A stretch of 64,000 nucleotides of DNA from Spirochaeta sp. UBA5339 (GTDB lineage Bacteria > Spirochaetota > Spirochaetia > DSM-2461): NCBI GenBank assembly GCA_002408085.1, contig DHQL01000027.1, positions 72,488-136,487 of the forward strand, given 5' to 3'. Shown piece after piece: positions 23,585 through 31,397 of the stretch (position 1 is the stretch's first letter; each line of letters begins with the position of its first letter). Both the position numbers and the translations under genes were made by a program. Below the pieces are notes generated by a model. The model was not told the DNA's origin, made no database searches, and worked only from the letters and a program-made list of their open reading frames with translations.

Positions 23585-24541
23585 ATGAGACAATACGATA
23601 AGGACATGAAAGAAAGCTTCAACAACGAGACCGATCCGCTGGCACTCTATTTGAAACAAATTTCCAAATATAATCTTTTGACAATAGGCGAAGAGCAGGA
23701 TATCGGTATCCGCCTGGAAAAACTTGCCCTGCAGATTGAAGAGCTTAATAAAGAGCTTGAGGGTGAGGAGATTTCCGCGGAGGACTATGGTGTCCAGAAG
23801 GGTCTTTTCGATGAGCAGGTCAAAACATTAAAGAACAGAATGATTCAGTCCAACCTGCGGCTGGTCGTTTCCATTGCCAAGAAGTACCAGCACCGGGGCA
23901 TGTCCCTGCTGGATCTGATTGATGAAGGTAATATCGGGCTCATTGAGGCGGTGGACCGCTTTGACTATACAAAGGGATGCCGCTTTTCCACCTACGGAAC
24001 CTGGTGGATAAGACAGGCTATAATCAAGTCCCTTGCAGACAAGTCCCGTATTATACGTATTCCCATCCATATGCTTAATACAATCAAGAAGAGCTACCTG
24101 GTGTCCAAACAGCTGACCCAGGATCTGGGCCGTGATCCCCTCCCTGAGGAGATGGCGGAGTATATGAACCTTCCCATTGAAAAGGTAAAGGAGATTATGT
24201 CCCTCTCTCAGGAGACTGCATCCCTTGATACCACTGTGGATCAGGATCATATGACCCGTTTAAGCGATCTGATCAAGGATGAGCACAACCAGGAGCCTCT
24301 GGAGACGGTTTTCAATCTCTCCCTTCAGGACACCATCAACGATGTGCTGAAGCAGCTCTCGGAGCGTGAGATGAAGATCATTCAGCTCCGTTTCGGTCTG
24401 AACGGCAAGAACCCTCTGACCCTGGAAGAGACCGGCAAGGTTCTGGGTATTACCCGAGAGAGGGTAAGGCAGATCCAGGAGATGGCCATTTCCAAGATGC
24501 GGAATTTTAAAATAATTAAAGATTTAGAGGATTATGTCTGA
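23585..24541 (+). CDS. RNA polymerase group 2 sigma factor (RpoS-like)
   Basis: This is a sigma-70 family factor without region 1.1. Region 1.2 begins with DPLALYLKQISKYNLLT, region 2 contains NLRLVVSIAKKYQHRGMSLLDLIDEGNIGL and RFSTYGTWWIRQAI, and region 4 ends with EETGKVLGITRERVRQIQ. At 318 residues it is the size of RpoS or SigA without an N-terminal extension. It lies 20 bases after a NlpD-like gene, as in proteobacterial nlpD-rpoS, so RpoS function is likely but not shown. The motif order rules out an ECF factor. A different housekeeping sigma should be elsewhere. Confidence 0.9.
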   Translation: MRQYDKDMKESFNNETDPLALYLKQISKYNLLTIGEEQDIGIRLEKLALQIEELNKELEGEEISAEDYGVQKGLFDEQVKTLKNRMIQSNLRLVVSIAKKYQHRGMSLLDLIDEGNIGLIEAVDRFDYTKGCRFSTYGTWWIRQAIIKSLADKSRIIRIPIHMLNTIKKSYLVSKQLTQDLGRDPLPEEMAEYMNLPIEKVKEIMSLSQETASLDTTVDQDHMTRLSDLIKDEHNQEPLETVFNLSLQDTINDVLKQLSEREMKIIQLRFGLNGKNPLTLEETGKVLGITRERVRQIQEMAISKMRNFKIIKDLEDYV

Positions 24542-24583
24542 GATTACTCTGTAAATTTCTGACTTATCTCCGATACTTTAAAT

Positions 24584-24841
24584 ATGGAAGCAATTCAGCC
24601 TCTCTTTTACGTTCAGCTTAAAGATGATTTTGACGACGACTGTGAGGTCCGCCAGATGTCTCCCTCCTTTCCCGGAATGGCGGATCCCTTCCTGGAGGCC
24701 CGGGGACATGTCTCTTCGGGCAGGGTCTATCCCGTTCTGCAGATCAAGGGAGACAGGGAGTTTCTGATCCTGGACGACAGGGGCTTCCTATACGAAACGC
24801 CCCGGCAGTTCTTTAAATATGCCGACAAGATTATTCTCTAG
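24584..24841 (+). CDS. Conserved small hypothetical protein downstream of the sigma factor
   Basis: I do not recognise this 85-residue protein. It is soluble, opening MEAIQPLFYVQLKDDFDDDCEV, with an SH3-like beta pattern (VYPVLQIKGDREFLILDDRGFLYETP). It lies 42 bases after the sigma gene on the same strand and converges with the following glycosyltransferase, overlapping it by 11 bases. No Shine-Dalgarno sequence is evident. Codon use looks coding. A role tied to the sigma factor is possible but only inferred from position. Confidence 0.6.
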   Translation: MEAIQPLFYVQLKDDFDDDCEVRQMSPSFPGMADPFLEARGHVSSGRVYPVLQIKGDREFLILDDRGFLYETPRQFFKYADKIIL

Positions 24842-26003
24842 ACCCGCGCCCCGCAATGGAGCCCAGGAGGCTGTCAAAGCGGGGGATTATCCTGTCCCAT
24901 GAATACTTTTCAACCGATTTTGACAGAGCCGTTCTGAGGCTCTCTGCTTCCGGTCCTTTCTCCAGCACTTTCTTCAGAACCAAAAATCTTTCCATCATTT
25001 CATTCTCATTCCTGTAGAGACAGTGTCCGTGAAACTCGGGAGAGAGAACCTCCGGGTAGGCCAGACGCCGGGGGAGCAGGGGCAGGCAGCCCGCGCTGAC
25101 CGCTTCCACAACGGAGATTCCGAAGTTCTCCTGTACTGCCGTACTGACAACAATATCAGACTGTCTTAGGAGATCCTCATAGACCTCGCGGCTCTCGGCA
25201 AAGCCCATGTGGATAAGCTCTTCGTTAAACTCCTCTTCTGCATCGGAAAAACAGGAAGGGCTGTCCTTATAGCTCTCTCCCGCAACGATCAGGCGGAAGG
25301 GTGTCTCTCTCTTTTTAAGCTCCCTTAAGAAGCGGAAGAACTCTTCTGGATTCTTGTCGTGTTCCCATCTCTGGTTCCAGAGGATTACGGGAGCACTCTC
25401 CCTGAGACCGGCTCCGATTTGCGATTCCGAGGCAGTTCCGGACCCGGCGGGGTTGACCAGACGGCAGCCCGGTGGGATGATCTTTGATTTTGCTCTAATG
25501 ACATCAGAGGGATCGGAGGGTCTTGAGTCCGGCAGACGGGCGGAAAAATCCCTGAACTTTTCAAGGAAGCTCTCAAGATTGTAGGCGGAGTTGAAGATCA
25601 GTCCGTCGGCGGCAAGGAAGTTGGTATAGTCCTTCCATGCGTAGTGTAAGTCCCTCTTCTCTCCTGCTTTGATGGGGTAGTCCAGCTGGTTTTCATGGAC
25701 ATAGAGAATGTGGGGCAGGTCGGGCCAGGGGGTGAAGGCCTTGAACTGGGCCAGGTCCATCAGGTTCCCCGCCAGTATCAGGTTCGGTTTTTCAAAATCT
25801 CGGCCAGTTTCAGTATCTGCCTTCTCCATGAGGCGGCGGATCATCCGGGCGAACTCCAGCCCCGCCGACTCCATTCTCCACTTCCAGAAGCGTCCGGGAA
25901 GGGTCAGTACTTCGATGGTATGGGAGGAACGGGCGGCCAGGCCGTCGGCAAAGTATTTGTGGGATCCTGTATAGAAGGGTTCAAGAAAGAGTATTCGCAC
26001 CAT
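24831..26003 (-). CDS. tRNA-queuosine alpha-mannosyltransferase-like protein (DUF3524, GT4)
   Basis: The N-terminal RILFLEPFYTGSHKYFADGLA and VLTLPGRFWKWRMESAG segments are hallmarks of the DUF3524 domain of GTDC1/QTMAN enzymes, which mannosylate queuosine at position 34 of tRNA-Asp. A GT4-type C-terminal region follows (SDIVVSTAVQENFGISVVEAVSAG), with the family glutamates. At 390 residues it is the usual length. It may act with queuosine biosynthesis genes located elsewhere. In bacteria the modification product is less well studied than in animals, so the substrate is inferred. Confidence 0.85.
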   Translation of the reverse strand: MVRILFLEPFYTGSHKYFADGLAARSSHTIEVLTLPGRFWKWRMESAGLEFARMIRRLMEKADTETGRDFEKPNLILAGNLMDLAQFKAFTPWPDLPHILYVHENQLDYPIKAGEKRDLHYAWKDYTNFLAADGLIFNSAYNLESFLEKFRDFSARLPDSRPSDPSDVIRAKSKIIPPGCRLVNPAGSGTASESQIGAGLRESAPVILWNQRWEHDKNPEEFFRFLRELKKRETPFRLIVAGESYKDSPSCFSDAEEEFNEELIHMGFAESREVYEDLLRQSDIVVSTAVQENFGISVVEAVSAGCLPLLPRRLAYPEVLSPEFHGHCLYRNENEMMERFLVLKKVLEKGPEAESLRTALSKSVEKYSWDRIIPRFDSLLGSIAGRGSRE

Positions 26004-26089
26004 AAAAACATAATAATAGGATTTGTTGTATTGAAAAAGACTATGTACACGTGTTGCAAATGACAGGAGCTCCGGTCTATTATCAGCTT

Positions 26090-26746
26090 ATGAGAGCAGG
26101 TAGATACAGGGCGGTTATGTTTGATCTGGACGGCACCCTGGTGGACACCATGGGGGATATCGCCGCATCAGCAAACCGTGTACTGGAAGATTTTGGACTG
26201 GATACCCTTCCGGTGGATGCATATCGGAGCCGGGTGGGCTGGGGGCTGAGAAGAACCCTGGAGCTTACTCTGCCCGAAGGGATGCTGGATCGTCTGGATG
26301 AGGCTGCAAAGCTGCATCTGGAGTACTACCGGGCGGCGCCGGCCGACCTGACCGTACCCTACGGCGGCATTTCTGAGCTCCTTGAGGATCTGAAAAACCG
26401 GGGACTCAGGATCTTTGTCTATACCAACAAGGATGAGGTCACCGCAAGGAAGGTTACGGACAGCCTCTTTCCCTCAGGAACCTTTGAAAAGGTAATCGGC
26501 GCCAGACCCGGTGTGCCTCTGAAGCCAGATCCCGAAGCCGCCGCCTCGGCAGTATCCATCACGGGTCTCAAGGCCGGGGAAATCCTCTATATCGGGGACT
26601 CCGAGGTGGATATGGAGACAGCGGAATCCGTGGGCATGGATGCTCTGGCGGTGCTCTGGGGTTACAGAAGCCGGGAGGAGCTTGAAAAATACAAGGCTCT
26701 GGCTTTTCCTGGAACTCCGGATGAAATCAGAGACTGGATACAGTAA
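26090..26746 (+). CDS. HAD-family phosphatase (phosphoglycolate phosphatase-like)
   Basis: Motif I is FDLDGTLVDT near the N-terminus, motif II includes VYTNKDEVTARK, and motif III/IV is the run LKPDPEAA...GDSEVDMETAE. The cap domain lies between motifs I and II, placing it in the Gph/PGP subfamily, but many HADs act on other phosphate esters. The start is uncertain: ATG 26090 is chosen because the HAD motif normally lies about 10 residues from the N-terminus; GTG at 26051 and ATG at 26060 are possible and no start has a good ribosome site. Confidence 0.82.
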   Translation: MRAGRYRAVMFDLDGTLVDTMGDIAASANRVLEDFGLDTLPVDAYRSRVGWGLRRTLELTLPEGMLDRLDEAAKLHLEYYRAAPADLTVPYGGISELLEDLKNRGLRIFVYTNKDEVTARKVTDSLFPSGTFEKVIGARPGVPLKPDPEAAASAVSITGLKAGEILYIGDSEVDMETAESVGMDALAVLWGYRSREELEKYKALAFPGTPDEIRDWIQ

Positions 26747-26846
26747 ACTATAGGTTAATCAGACCTCCCTGCCGGCAGGAATAAGACAGGGCAGAGAGGA
26801 TTGAAGATATTATTATGTGGAATTTAAACTCATATAGGGGATGAAT

Positions 26847-28601
26847 ATGGACAGGGAAGAACTGATTTCCAAAGCAAAAGACTATATTGCCAAAGAGGAT
26901 GATGCCCGTTTCAGCGAGCAGGTGGCTGAGCTCTTAAAGAAAGAGGACTGGGAGGAGCTGAATGACCGCTTCTACACAGACCTTGCCTTCGGTACGGGAG
27001 GACTCCGGGGTGTTATCGGCGGAGGGATGAACAGAATGAATCCCTACACCGTCAGAAAGGCCACCCAGGGACTTGCCTCTTACATCGTCAAGAATGTGGA
27101 AGAGGGAAAGAGAAAGGTCGCCCTGGCCTATGACTCCCGCCACTACTCAGACCTCTTCGCCATGCAGGCGGCTCTGGTCTTCGCAGGCAACGGAATCGAG
27201 TGTTTTCTCTACACCTCCTTAAGACCCACACCCCAGCTCTCCTACACAGTCCGCGAACTGGGATGCTGCTCCGGTGTTATGGTCACCGCCAGCCACAACC
27301 CCGCCGAGTACAACGGCTACAAGGTCTACTGGGAGGACGGAGGCCAGATCACCGCTCCCCATGACACAGGCATTATTGCCGAGGTAAGAGCGGTCACCGA
27401 CCAGATCAATGTAATTACCGAAGAGAAGGCAAAGGCCGACGGCCTCCTTCATATGATCGATGAAGATGTGGATAAGTCCTATCTTGATATGGTTATTGCC
27501 CAGTCCCTCCGCCCCGAACTGGTCAGGGAGAAGGGCAGGGACCTGAAGGTTGTCTTTACACCCCTTCACGGCTGCGGAACCGTACCCGTCGAGAACGCCC
27601 TGAGCCGCATGGGAATCACCGTTGTTACCGTTAAGGAGCAGAGAGAGCCCGACGGAGCCTTCCCCACGGTTGCCTTCCCCAACCCCGAGATCACACCCGC
27701 CATGCAGATGGCCCTGGACTACGCCGCCCGTGAAAAGGCTGACCTTGTAATGGGTACCGACCCCGACGCCGACCGCCTTGGAATCGCCGTACCCGAAGCA
27801 GGCGGCTACACCCTGATCACAGGAAACCAGCTTGGATGCCTTCTGGCGGACTACATCTTCGCCTCCCGCAAGGAGATGGGTACTCTTCCCGACAACGCCG
27901 CCTTCGTCAACACAATCGTAACCACAGACCTCCAGCTCAGAATTGCCGAGTCCTACGGCGCCGACACCTTCAAGGTCCTTACAGGATTCAAATACATCGG
28001 TGAAAAGATGAGAGAGTTTGAAGCCTCCGGTTCCCACACCTATATCTTCGGAGGAGAGGAGAGCTACGGCTTCCTCGTGGAGCGAGAGGTCCGCGACAAA
28101 GACGCCGTATCCGCCGCCACAATGGCCGCCGAAATGGCCCTGTGGAATGTGGCCCAGGGACGCACCGTTCTGGATCACCTGAACGACATCTACGCCCGCT
28201 TCGGCTACTACGAAGAGACCCTGATCAGCCAGTACTTCAAGGGCCAGTCCGGTCAGCAGGTGATGGCCGATCTGATGACAAAGCTCCGTCAGGAACCGCC
28301 CGCACAGCTCGGAGGCGTCACCGTTTCCGCACTGAAGGACTACAAGGACGGCACAACCCGCAACCTTCTCACAGGCGAGATGGATACGGACATCGACCTG
28401 CCCTCAAGCAATGTGCTGCAGTTTGTTCTTGAGGACGGCTCCCTGATTACCGCCCGCCCCTCTGGAACCGAGCCCAAGATCAAGTTCTACGCCTCCATCT
28501 GCGGGGACAAGGCCGACGATCTGCCCACGGCAAAGACCAAGGTTTCCGCCAAAATCAAGGCCATCGAAGCCGACATTATGGCGATGATGCCCGAAGCCTG
28601 A
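26847..28601 (+). CDS. Phosphoglucomutase/phosphomannomutase (alpha-PGM/PMM family)
   Basis: The enzyme interconverts glucose-1-phosphate and glucose-6-phosphate, or the mannose counterparts. The active-site serine is in VTASHNPAEYNGYK, the metal loop is GTDPDADRLG, the sugar loop is GGEESYG, and the phosphate loop is ARPSGTEPKIKFY. At 584 residues it belongs to the longer PgcA/PGM2-like class. AGGGG is 6 bases before the ATG at 26847, while ATG 26841 sits directly on that site. The gene uses strongly C-ending codons and has long stretches poor in A/T, unlike most neighbours, which suggests high expression. Confidence 0.93.
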   Translation: MDREELISKAKDYIAKEDDARFSEQVAELLKKEDWEELNDRFYTDLAFGTGGLRGVIGGGMNRMNPYTVRKATQGLASYIVKNVEEGKRKVALAYDSRHYSDLFAMQAALVFAGNGIECFLYTSLRPTPQLSYTVRELGCCSGVMVTASHNPAEYNGYKVYWEDGGQITAPHDTGIIAEVRAVTDQINVITEEKAKADGLLHMIDEDVDKSYLDMVIAQSLRPELVREKGRDLKVVFTPLHGCGTVPVENALSRMGITVVTVKEQREPDGAFPTVAFPNPEITPAMQMALDYAAREKADLVMGTDPDADRLGIAVPEAGGYTLITGNQLGCLLADYIFASRKEMGTLPDNAAFVNTIVTTDLQLRIAESYGADTFKVLTGFKYIGEKMREFEASGSHTYIFGGEESYGFLVEREVRDKDAVSAATMAAEMALWNVAQGRTVLDHLNDIYARFGYYEETLISQYFKGQSGQQVMADLMTKLRQEPPAQLGGVTVSALKDYKDGTTRNLLTGEMDTDIDLPSSNVLQFVLEDGSLITARPSGTEPKIKFYASICGDKADDLPTAKTKVSAKIKAIEADIMAMMPEA

Positions 28602-28619
28602 TTTTTATAGGAGCTTTCG

Positions 28620-28736
28620 GGGGGGCCTTCTCCGCAGACAGGTCTGCGGAGAATCGGGCTGCTCCGGGCTCCGTTGCCGCTCCGGCCCGCCACGGCGGGC
28701 TGCTGCGCACCCTCCGTATCCCTGGCCCTTTTCGGT
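28620..28736 (-). repeat. GC-rich dispersed intergenic repeat, copy B
   Basis: Read on the minus strand, this element contains GGGATACGGA, GGGCCGGAGCG, CGGAGC and GGAGCAGCCCGAT in the same order as copy A at 22565. It ends with an 11-bp hairpin TTCTCCGCAGA-CCTG-TCTGCGGAGAA in place of the hairpin of copy A. It lies just after the phosphohexomutase and may act as its 3' structure. The 200-bp gap holds no coding frame. Confidence 0.7.
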
Positions 28737-28801
28737 AACTATTCCATTCTATCCTTGTTATTTAAATTGTTGTTTAAAATATTCACATTTCGGAGATTCC
28801 A

Positions 28802-29200
28802 ATGAAAAAAACAGTATCTCTCTTTTTCCTCAGTCTCATCTTTATGGCCACCAGTCTCTGGGCCATTACACCGGGAGAGTATCTCTGCCGGGTCGAGCTG
28901 ATGGGCGAGGTTCATGAAGAGGTCGTGGTACTTGATTCGGACTCTATTTACTATCCCGAGGGGACAGGTTCCGATAAAGCGGGTTATCTTGTTGACGGGG
29001 ATATGATGATTATCAACGACGGTGCTGAGAATATGGCCTTGAGGATGGCCGATACGGGTGAGGGGTTTCAGCTCTACTTTACCCCGGAGCTCCTGAAGGA
29101 GGCCCTGAAGCTGGATGATGAGAGTTATGAAACCGCAAAGGACAGCTTCTATTTCAAGGCTATTCTGGAGCGTCCCTTTATGACTTTTATTCTGCAGTAG
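28802..29200 (+). CDS. Small exported hypothetical protein
   Basis: This 132-residue protein has a clear signal peptide (KKTVSLFFLSLIFMATSLWA) followed by a compact acidic domain (YLCRVELMGEVHEEVVVLDSD...). I do not recognise a family. It begins after CGGAGA, and the next gene lies on the other strand. It has no lipobox, so it should be periplasmic or surface-secreted. Confidence 0.72.
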   Translation: MKKTVSLFFLSLIFMATSLWAITPGEYLCRVELMGEVHEEVVVLDSDSIYYPEGTGSDKAGYLVDGDMMIINDGAENMALRMADTGEGFQLYFTPELLKEALKLDDESYETAKDSFYFKAILERPFMTFILQ

Positions 29201-29224
29201 TGTGACTGGACCGCGGAGCGGTTA

Positions 29225-29509
29225 TCAGAATCCCTGGCGCCGTCTGCGGCTGGCTTCCATCTCAGACAGAGTGTCCCTGAGATGAGCCTCGTCCAGGGTT
29301 TTCTCGTCCAGCTGGTCCTGGAGGGTGTGGAGGAAGCTCTCCTCCATATTGTAGAGTTCATCGCTCATCTCTCCGGACCAGATAAACCGGGTAATTTCAT
29401 CGGGATTTTCCTGCATAGAGGAGAGTCTCTGGCACATCACTTCGCTCAGATACCATCTGACATCGTCAATCTCCAGGTTGTACTCTTTCAGCAGTGCTTT
29501 AACATTCAT
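29225..29509 (-). CDS. Small hypothetical protein, helical
   Basis: The 94 residues look fully helical and charged (MNVKALLKEYNLEIDDVRWYLSEV, then TLQDQLDEKTLDEAHLRDTLSEMEASRRRRQG). There is no signal peptide or transmembrane segment. GGAGGGAATCGAGG precedes the ATG, which supports translation. I do not recognise a family. Its stop is 25 bases from the end of the convergent exported hypothetical gene. Confidence 0.7.
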   Translation of the reverse strand: MNVKALLKEYNLEIDDVRWYLSEVMCQRLSSMQENPDEITRFIWSGEMSDELYNMEESFLHTLQDQLDEKTLDEAHLRDTLSEMEASRRRRQGF

Positions 29510-29595
29510 CCTCGATTCCCTCCGGTTCTGCCAACCCTAGCAGAAAATTAAGCTCTTCACTATCCCGGACGGGAAAAAAAATGTAATATTGGGCC

Positions 29596-30042
29596 ATGAG
29601 CAATGAAGTTACTATTTATACAGACGGCGGATGTACCGGGAACCCCGGACCCGGCGGATGGGGATGTGTGATTCTTTCCGATGGAGAGGAGCACCACTAT
29701 TCAGGGGGAGACGCCTCCACCACAAACAACAGAATGGAGATGACCGCGGTTATCACCGCTTTGAAAATTGTCAAGCAGATGGGACTTCCCCTGAAGGCGA
29801 GCATCTACACCGATTCCCAGTATGTTAAAAACGGTCTGACCCAGTGGATTCACGGGTGGATCAAAAACGGCTGGAAGACGGCAGCCAAGAAGCCTGTAAA
29901 GAACAAGGAACTCTGGATCGAGATGAAAGAGCTCTGTGATCAGTTCGACCTCTCCTGGCACTGGGTCAAGGGACACTCGGGAGACAAGTACAATGAACTC
30001 TGCGACTCCCTTGTAGAAGCCGAACGGATGAAGTTCAGCTGA
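29596..30042 (+). CDS. rnhA: Ribonuclease HI
   Basis: RNase HI cleaves RNA in RNA-DNA hybrids, for example R-loops and primers. The 148-residue protein shows the catalytic set: Asp in YTDGGCTGNPGPGG, Glu in NNRMEM, Asp in YTDSQYV, and the histidine loop KGHSGDKYNE followed by the last Asp. A bidirectional terminator-like hairpin at 30068 separates it from the convergent qorB. Confidence 0.96.
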   Translation: MSNEVTIYTDGGCTGNPGPGGWGCVILSDGEEHHYSGGDASTTNNRMEMTAVITALKIVKQMGLPLKASIYTDSQYVKNGLTQWIHGWIKNGWKTAAKKPVKNKELWIEMKELCDQFDLSWHWVKGHSGDKYNELCDSLVEAERMKFS

Positions 30043-30067
30043 TAATTTCCTTAAATAAAGTGCTTTG

Positions 30068-30103
30068 AAGGGCTGTCCCATGATTTGTGAGACAGCCCTT
30101 TTA
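30068..30103. terminator. Terminator-like hairpin between rnhA and qorB
   Basis: AAGGGCTGTC pairs with GACAGCCCTT (10 bp, 13-base loop), with T residues on the plus-strand side. It can serve rnhA and possibly the convergent qorB. Confidence 0.75.
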
Positions 30104-30955
30104 CTATTTCAGTGCCTTCAAGGCCTCTGTCAGTTCAGCCGGTTCCCTTCCCAGCAGCTCTTTCAGATCTGTAGACTCTATATCCAGGCTCCCCCGGGCA
30201 ATGGACTCATCCAGCAGAGTGTAGAACCCCGCACTTCCCTCATCCATACCGGCGTCAAGGAGTCCCGCTTTTCTTTCATCTCCTGATACTGGGGTATAGT
30301 TGATCTGATTTCCGTATACAGAAGCGGCAGATGCTGCCAGATCGTTGAAGGTCCAGGGCTTTCCCGAGAGCTCCAGGGTTTTGCCCCTATGATCCTCTCC
30401 TGTAAGCACATTAACGGCGGCTTCCGCGTACTCCGATCTAAGGGCTGAGGCAACCCTTCCATCTGCTGTGGCAGTGGCCAGCACTCCAGTCCGGGCTGCG
30501 TACTGTACATCGGCCAGGTAGTTCTCAAGGTACCAGTTATTTCTTACAATTGCATAATTGATTCCCGACTCCTTCAGGGCTTCTTCGGTCTGTTTATGCT
30601 CCGGTGCCAGGGGATTTTCTGATATATCGGCCCTGGTCAGGCTTGTATATACAAGGAATTTCACTCCAGTGCTCTTTGCAGCTTCAATCACATTACTGTG
30701 CTGTTCAAAGCGTTTTCCAACTTCTGAACCCGAGACCAGCAGGACTCTGTCTACACCTTCAAGGGCCTCAAGAAGGGATACCCTGTCTCCATAGTCGGCA
30801 ATACGGACATCCACACCCCTGGTCTTCAGTCCTGCTGCTTTCTCCGCACTCCGGGCCAGGGCGGTAATGTCAGAGGGATCAATCCCTTTCCCGATAAGAT
30901 GATCCACAGCTGCAGATCCGAAACCTCCGGTTGAACCGGTAATTGCATATTTCAT
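30104..30955 (-). CDS. NmrA-like NAD(P)H:quinone oxidoreductase (QorB-like)
   Basis: The Rossmann start MKYAITGSTGGFGSAAVDHL and the core FLVYTSLTRADI and NNWYLENYLADVQYAARTG match the QorB/YtfG branch of NmrA-like atypical short-chain reductases, which reduce quinones. The length is 283 residues. AAGGAG lies 7 bases before the start. It is transcribed away from an HxlR-type regulator, like ytfG-ytfH in Enterobacteria and qorR pairs in Actinobacteria, so it is probably induced by quinones or diamide. Confidence 0.87.
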   Translation of the reverse strand: MKYAITGSTGGFGSAAVDHLIGKGIDPSDITALARSAEKAAGLKTRGVDVRIADYGDRVSLLEALEGVDRVLLVSGSEVGKRFEQHSNVIEAAKSTGVKFLVYTSLTRADISENPLAPEHKQTEEALKESGINYAIVRNNWYLENYLADVQYAARTGVLATATADGRVASALRSEYAEAAVNVLTGEDHRGKTLELSGKPWTFNDLAASAASVYGNQINYTPVSGDERKAGLLDAGMDEGSAGFYTLLDESIARGSLDIESTDLKELLGREPAELTEALKALK

Positions 30956-30965
30956 CTCAATACTC

Positions 30966-31014
30966 CTTACTATATGTTAGTACTTACTATAATATACCAC
31001 TAACATATGGTAAG
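30966..31014. promoter_or_regulatory. Dyad operator between qorB and the HxlR gene
   Basis: CTTACTATATGTTAGT (30966-30981) and ACTAACATATGGTAAG (30999-31014) are inverted copies that match at 15 of 16 positions, and a third partial copy, ACTTACTATA, lies between them (30982-30991). The right arm occupies the spacer of the qorB promoter, and the left arm covers its ribosome-binding site, so binding should repress qorB. Confidence 0.7.
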
Positions 31015-31020
31015 TGACAA
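30991..31020 (-). promoter_or_regulatory. Candidate promoter of qorB inside the operator
   Basis: On the minus strand TTGTCA is followed after 18 bases by TATATT. The operator right arm at 30999-31014 lies in the spacer, a typical place for an HxlR repressor. Confidence 0.55.
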
Positions 31021-31052
31021 ATTAATTTTTATATATTATATTAAAAACAGAT

Positions 31053-31397
31053 ATGAATAAGAAAAATATACCCTATGATGTTTTTGCCGCCCGCTGCCCG
31101 TCCAGGACAGTCTTTGAACATATATTCAGCAGATGGGGGGCTTTGATTCTGGCCAGGCTTTCAGAAGGTCCCGCCCGGTTCGGTGAACTGACCAGGGGAG
31201 TGGACGGGATCAGTGAGAGAATGCTCTCCAAGAGCCTCAAAGTGCTCGAAGAGGAGGGGTTTGTCTACCGGAAGGAGTATGATCAGAAACCTCCCCGGGT
31301 TGAATACGGTCTGACCGAATCCGGGAGCCGCATCTCCCTGTCCATCACTACTGTGATCAACCAACTCTACAATGAACTTGAGGACCGACGCAGTTGA
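31053..31397 (+). CDS. HxlR-family redox-sensing transcriptional regulator
   Basis: The 114 residues form a MarR-like winged helix of the HxlR type, starting MNKKNIPYDVFAARCPSRTVF, with a conserved early cysteine (Cys15) that acts as a quinone or diamide sensor in YodB/QorR relatives. The wing region is LKVLEEEGFVYRKEYDQKPPRVEYGLT. It lies divergent to qorB and overlaps the next gene by 4 bases. It is probably the repressor that binds the intergenic dyad. Confidence 0.9.
   Translation: MNKKNIPYDVFAARCPSRTVFEHIFSRWGALILARLSEGPARFGELTRGVDGISERMLSKSLKVLEEEGFVYRKEYDQKPPRVEYGLTESGSRISLSITTVINQLYNELEDRRS

Noticed and set aside
27219..28178. Long antisense open frame over the phosphohexomutase
   Set aside because: It is a by-product of the C-ending codon bias of the sense gene.
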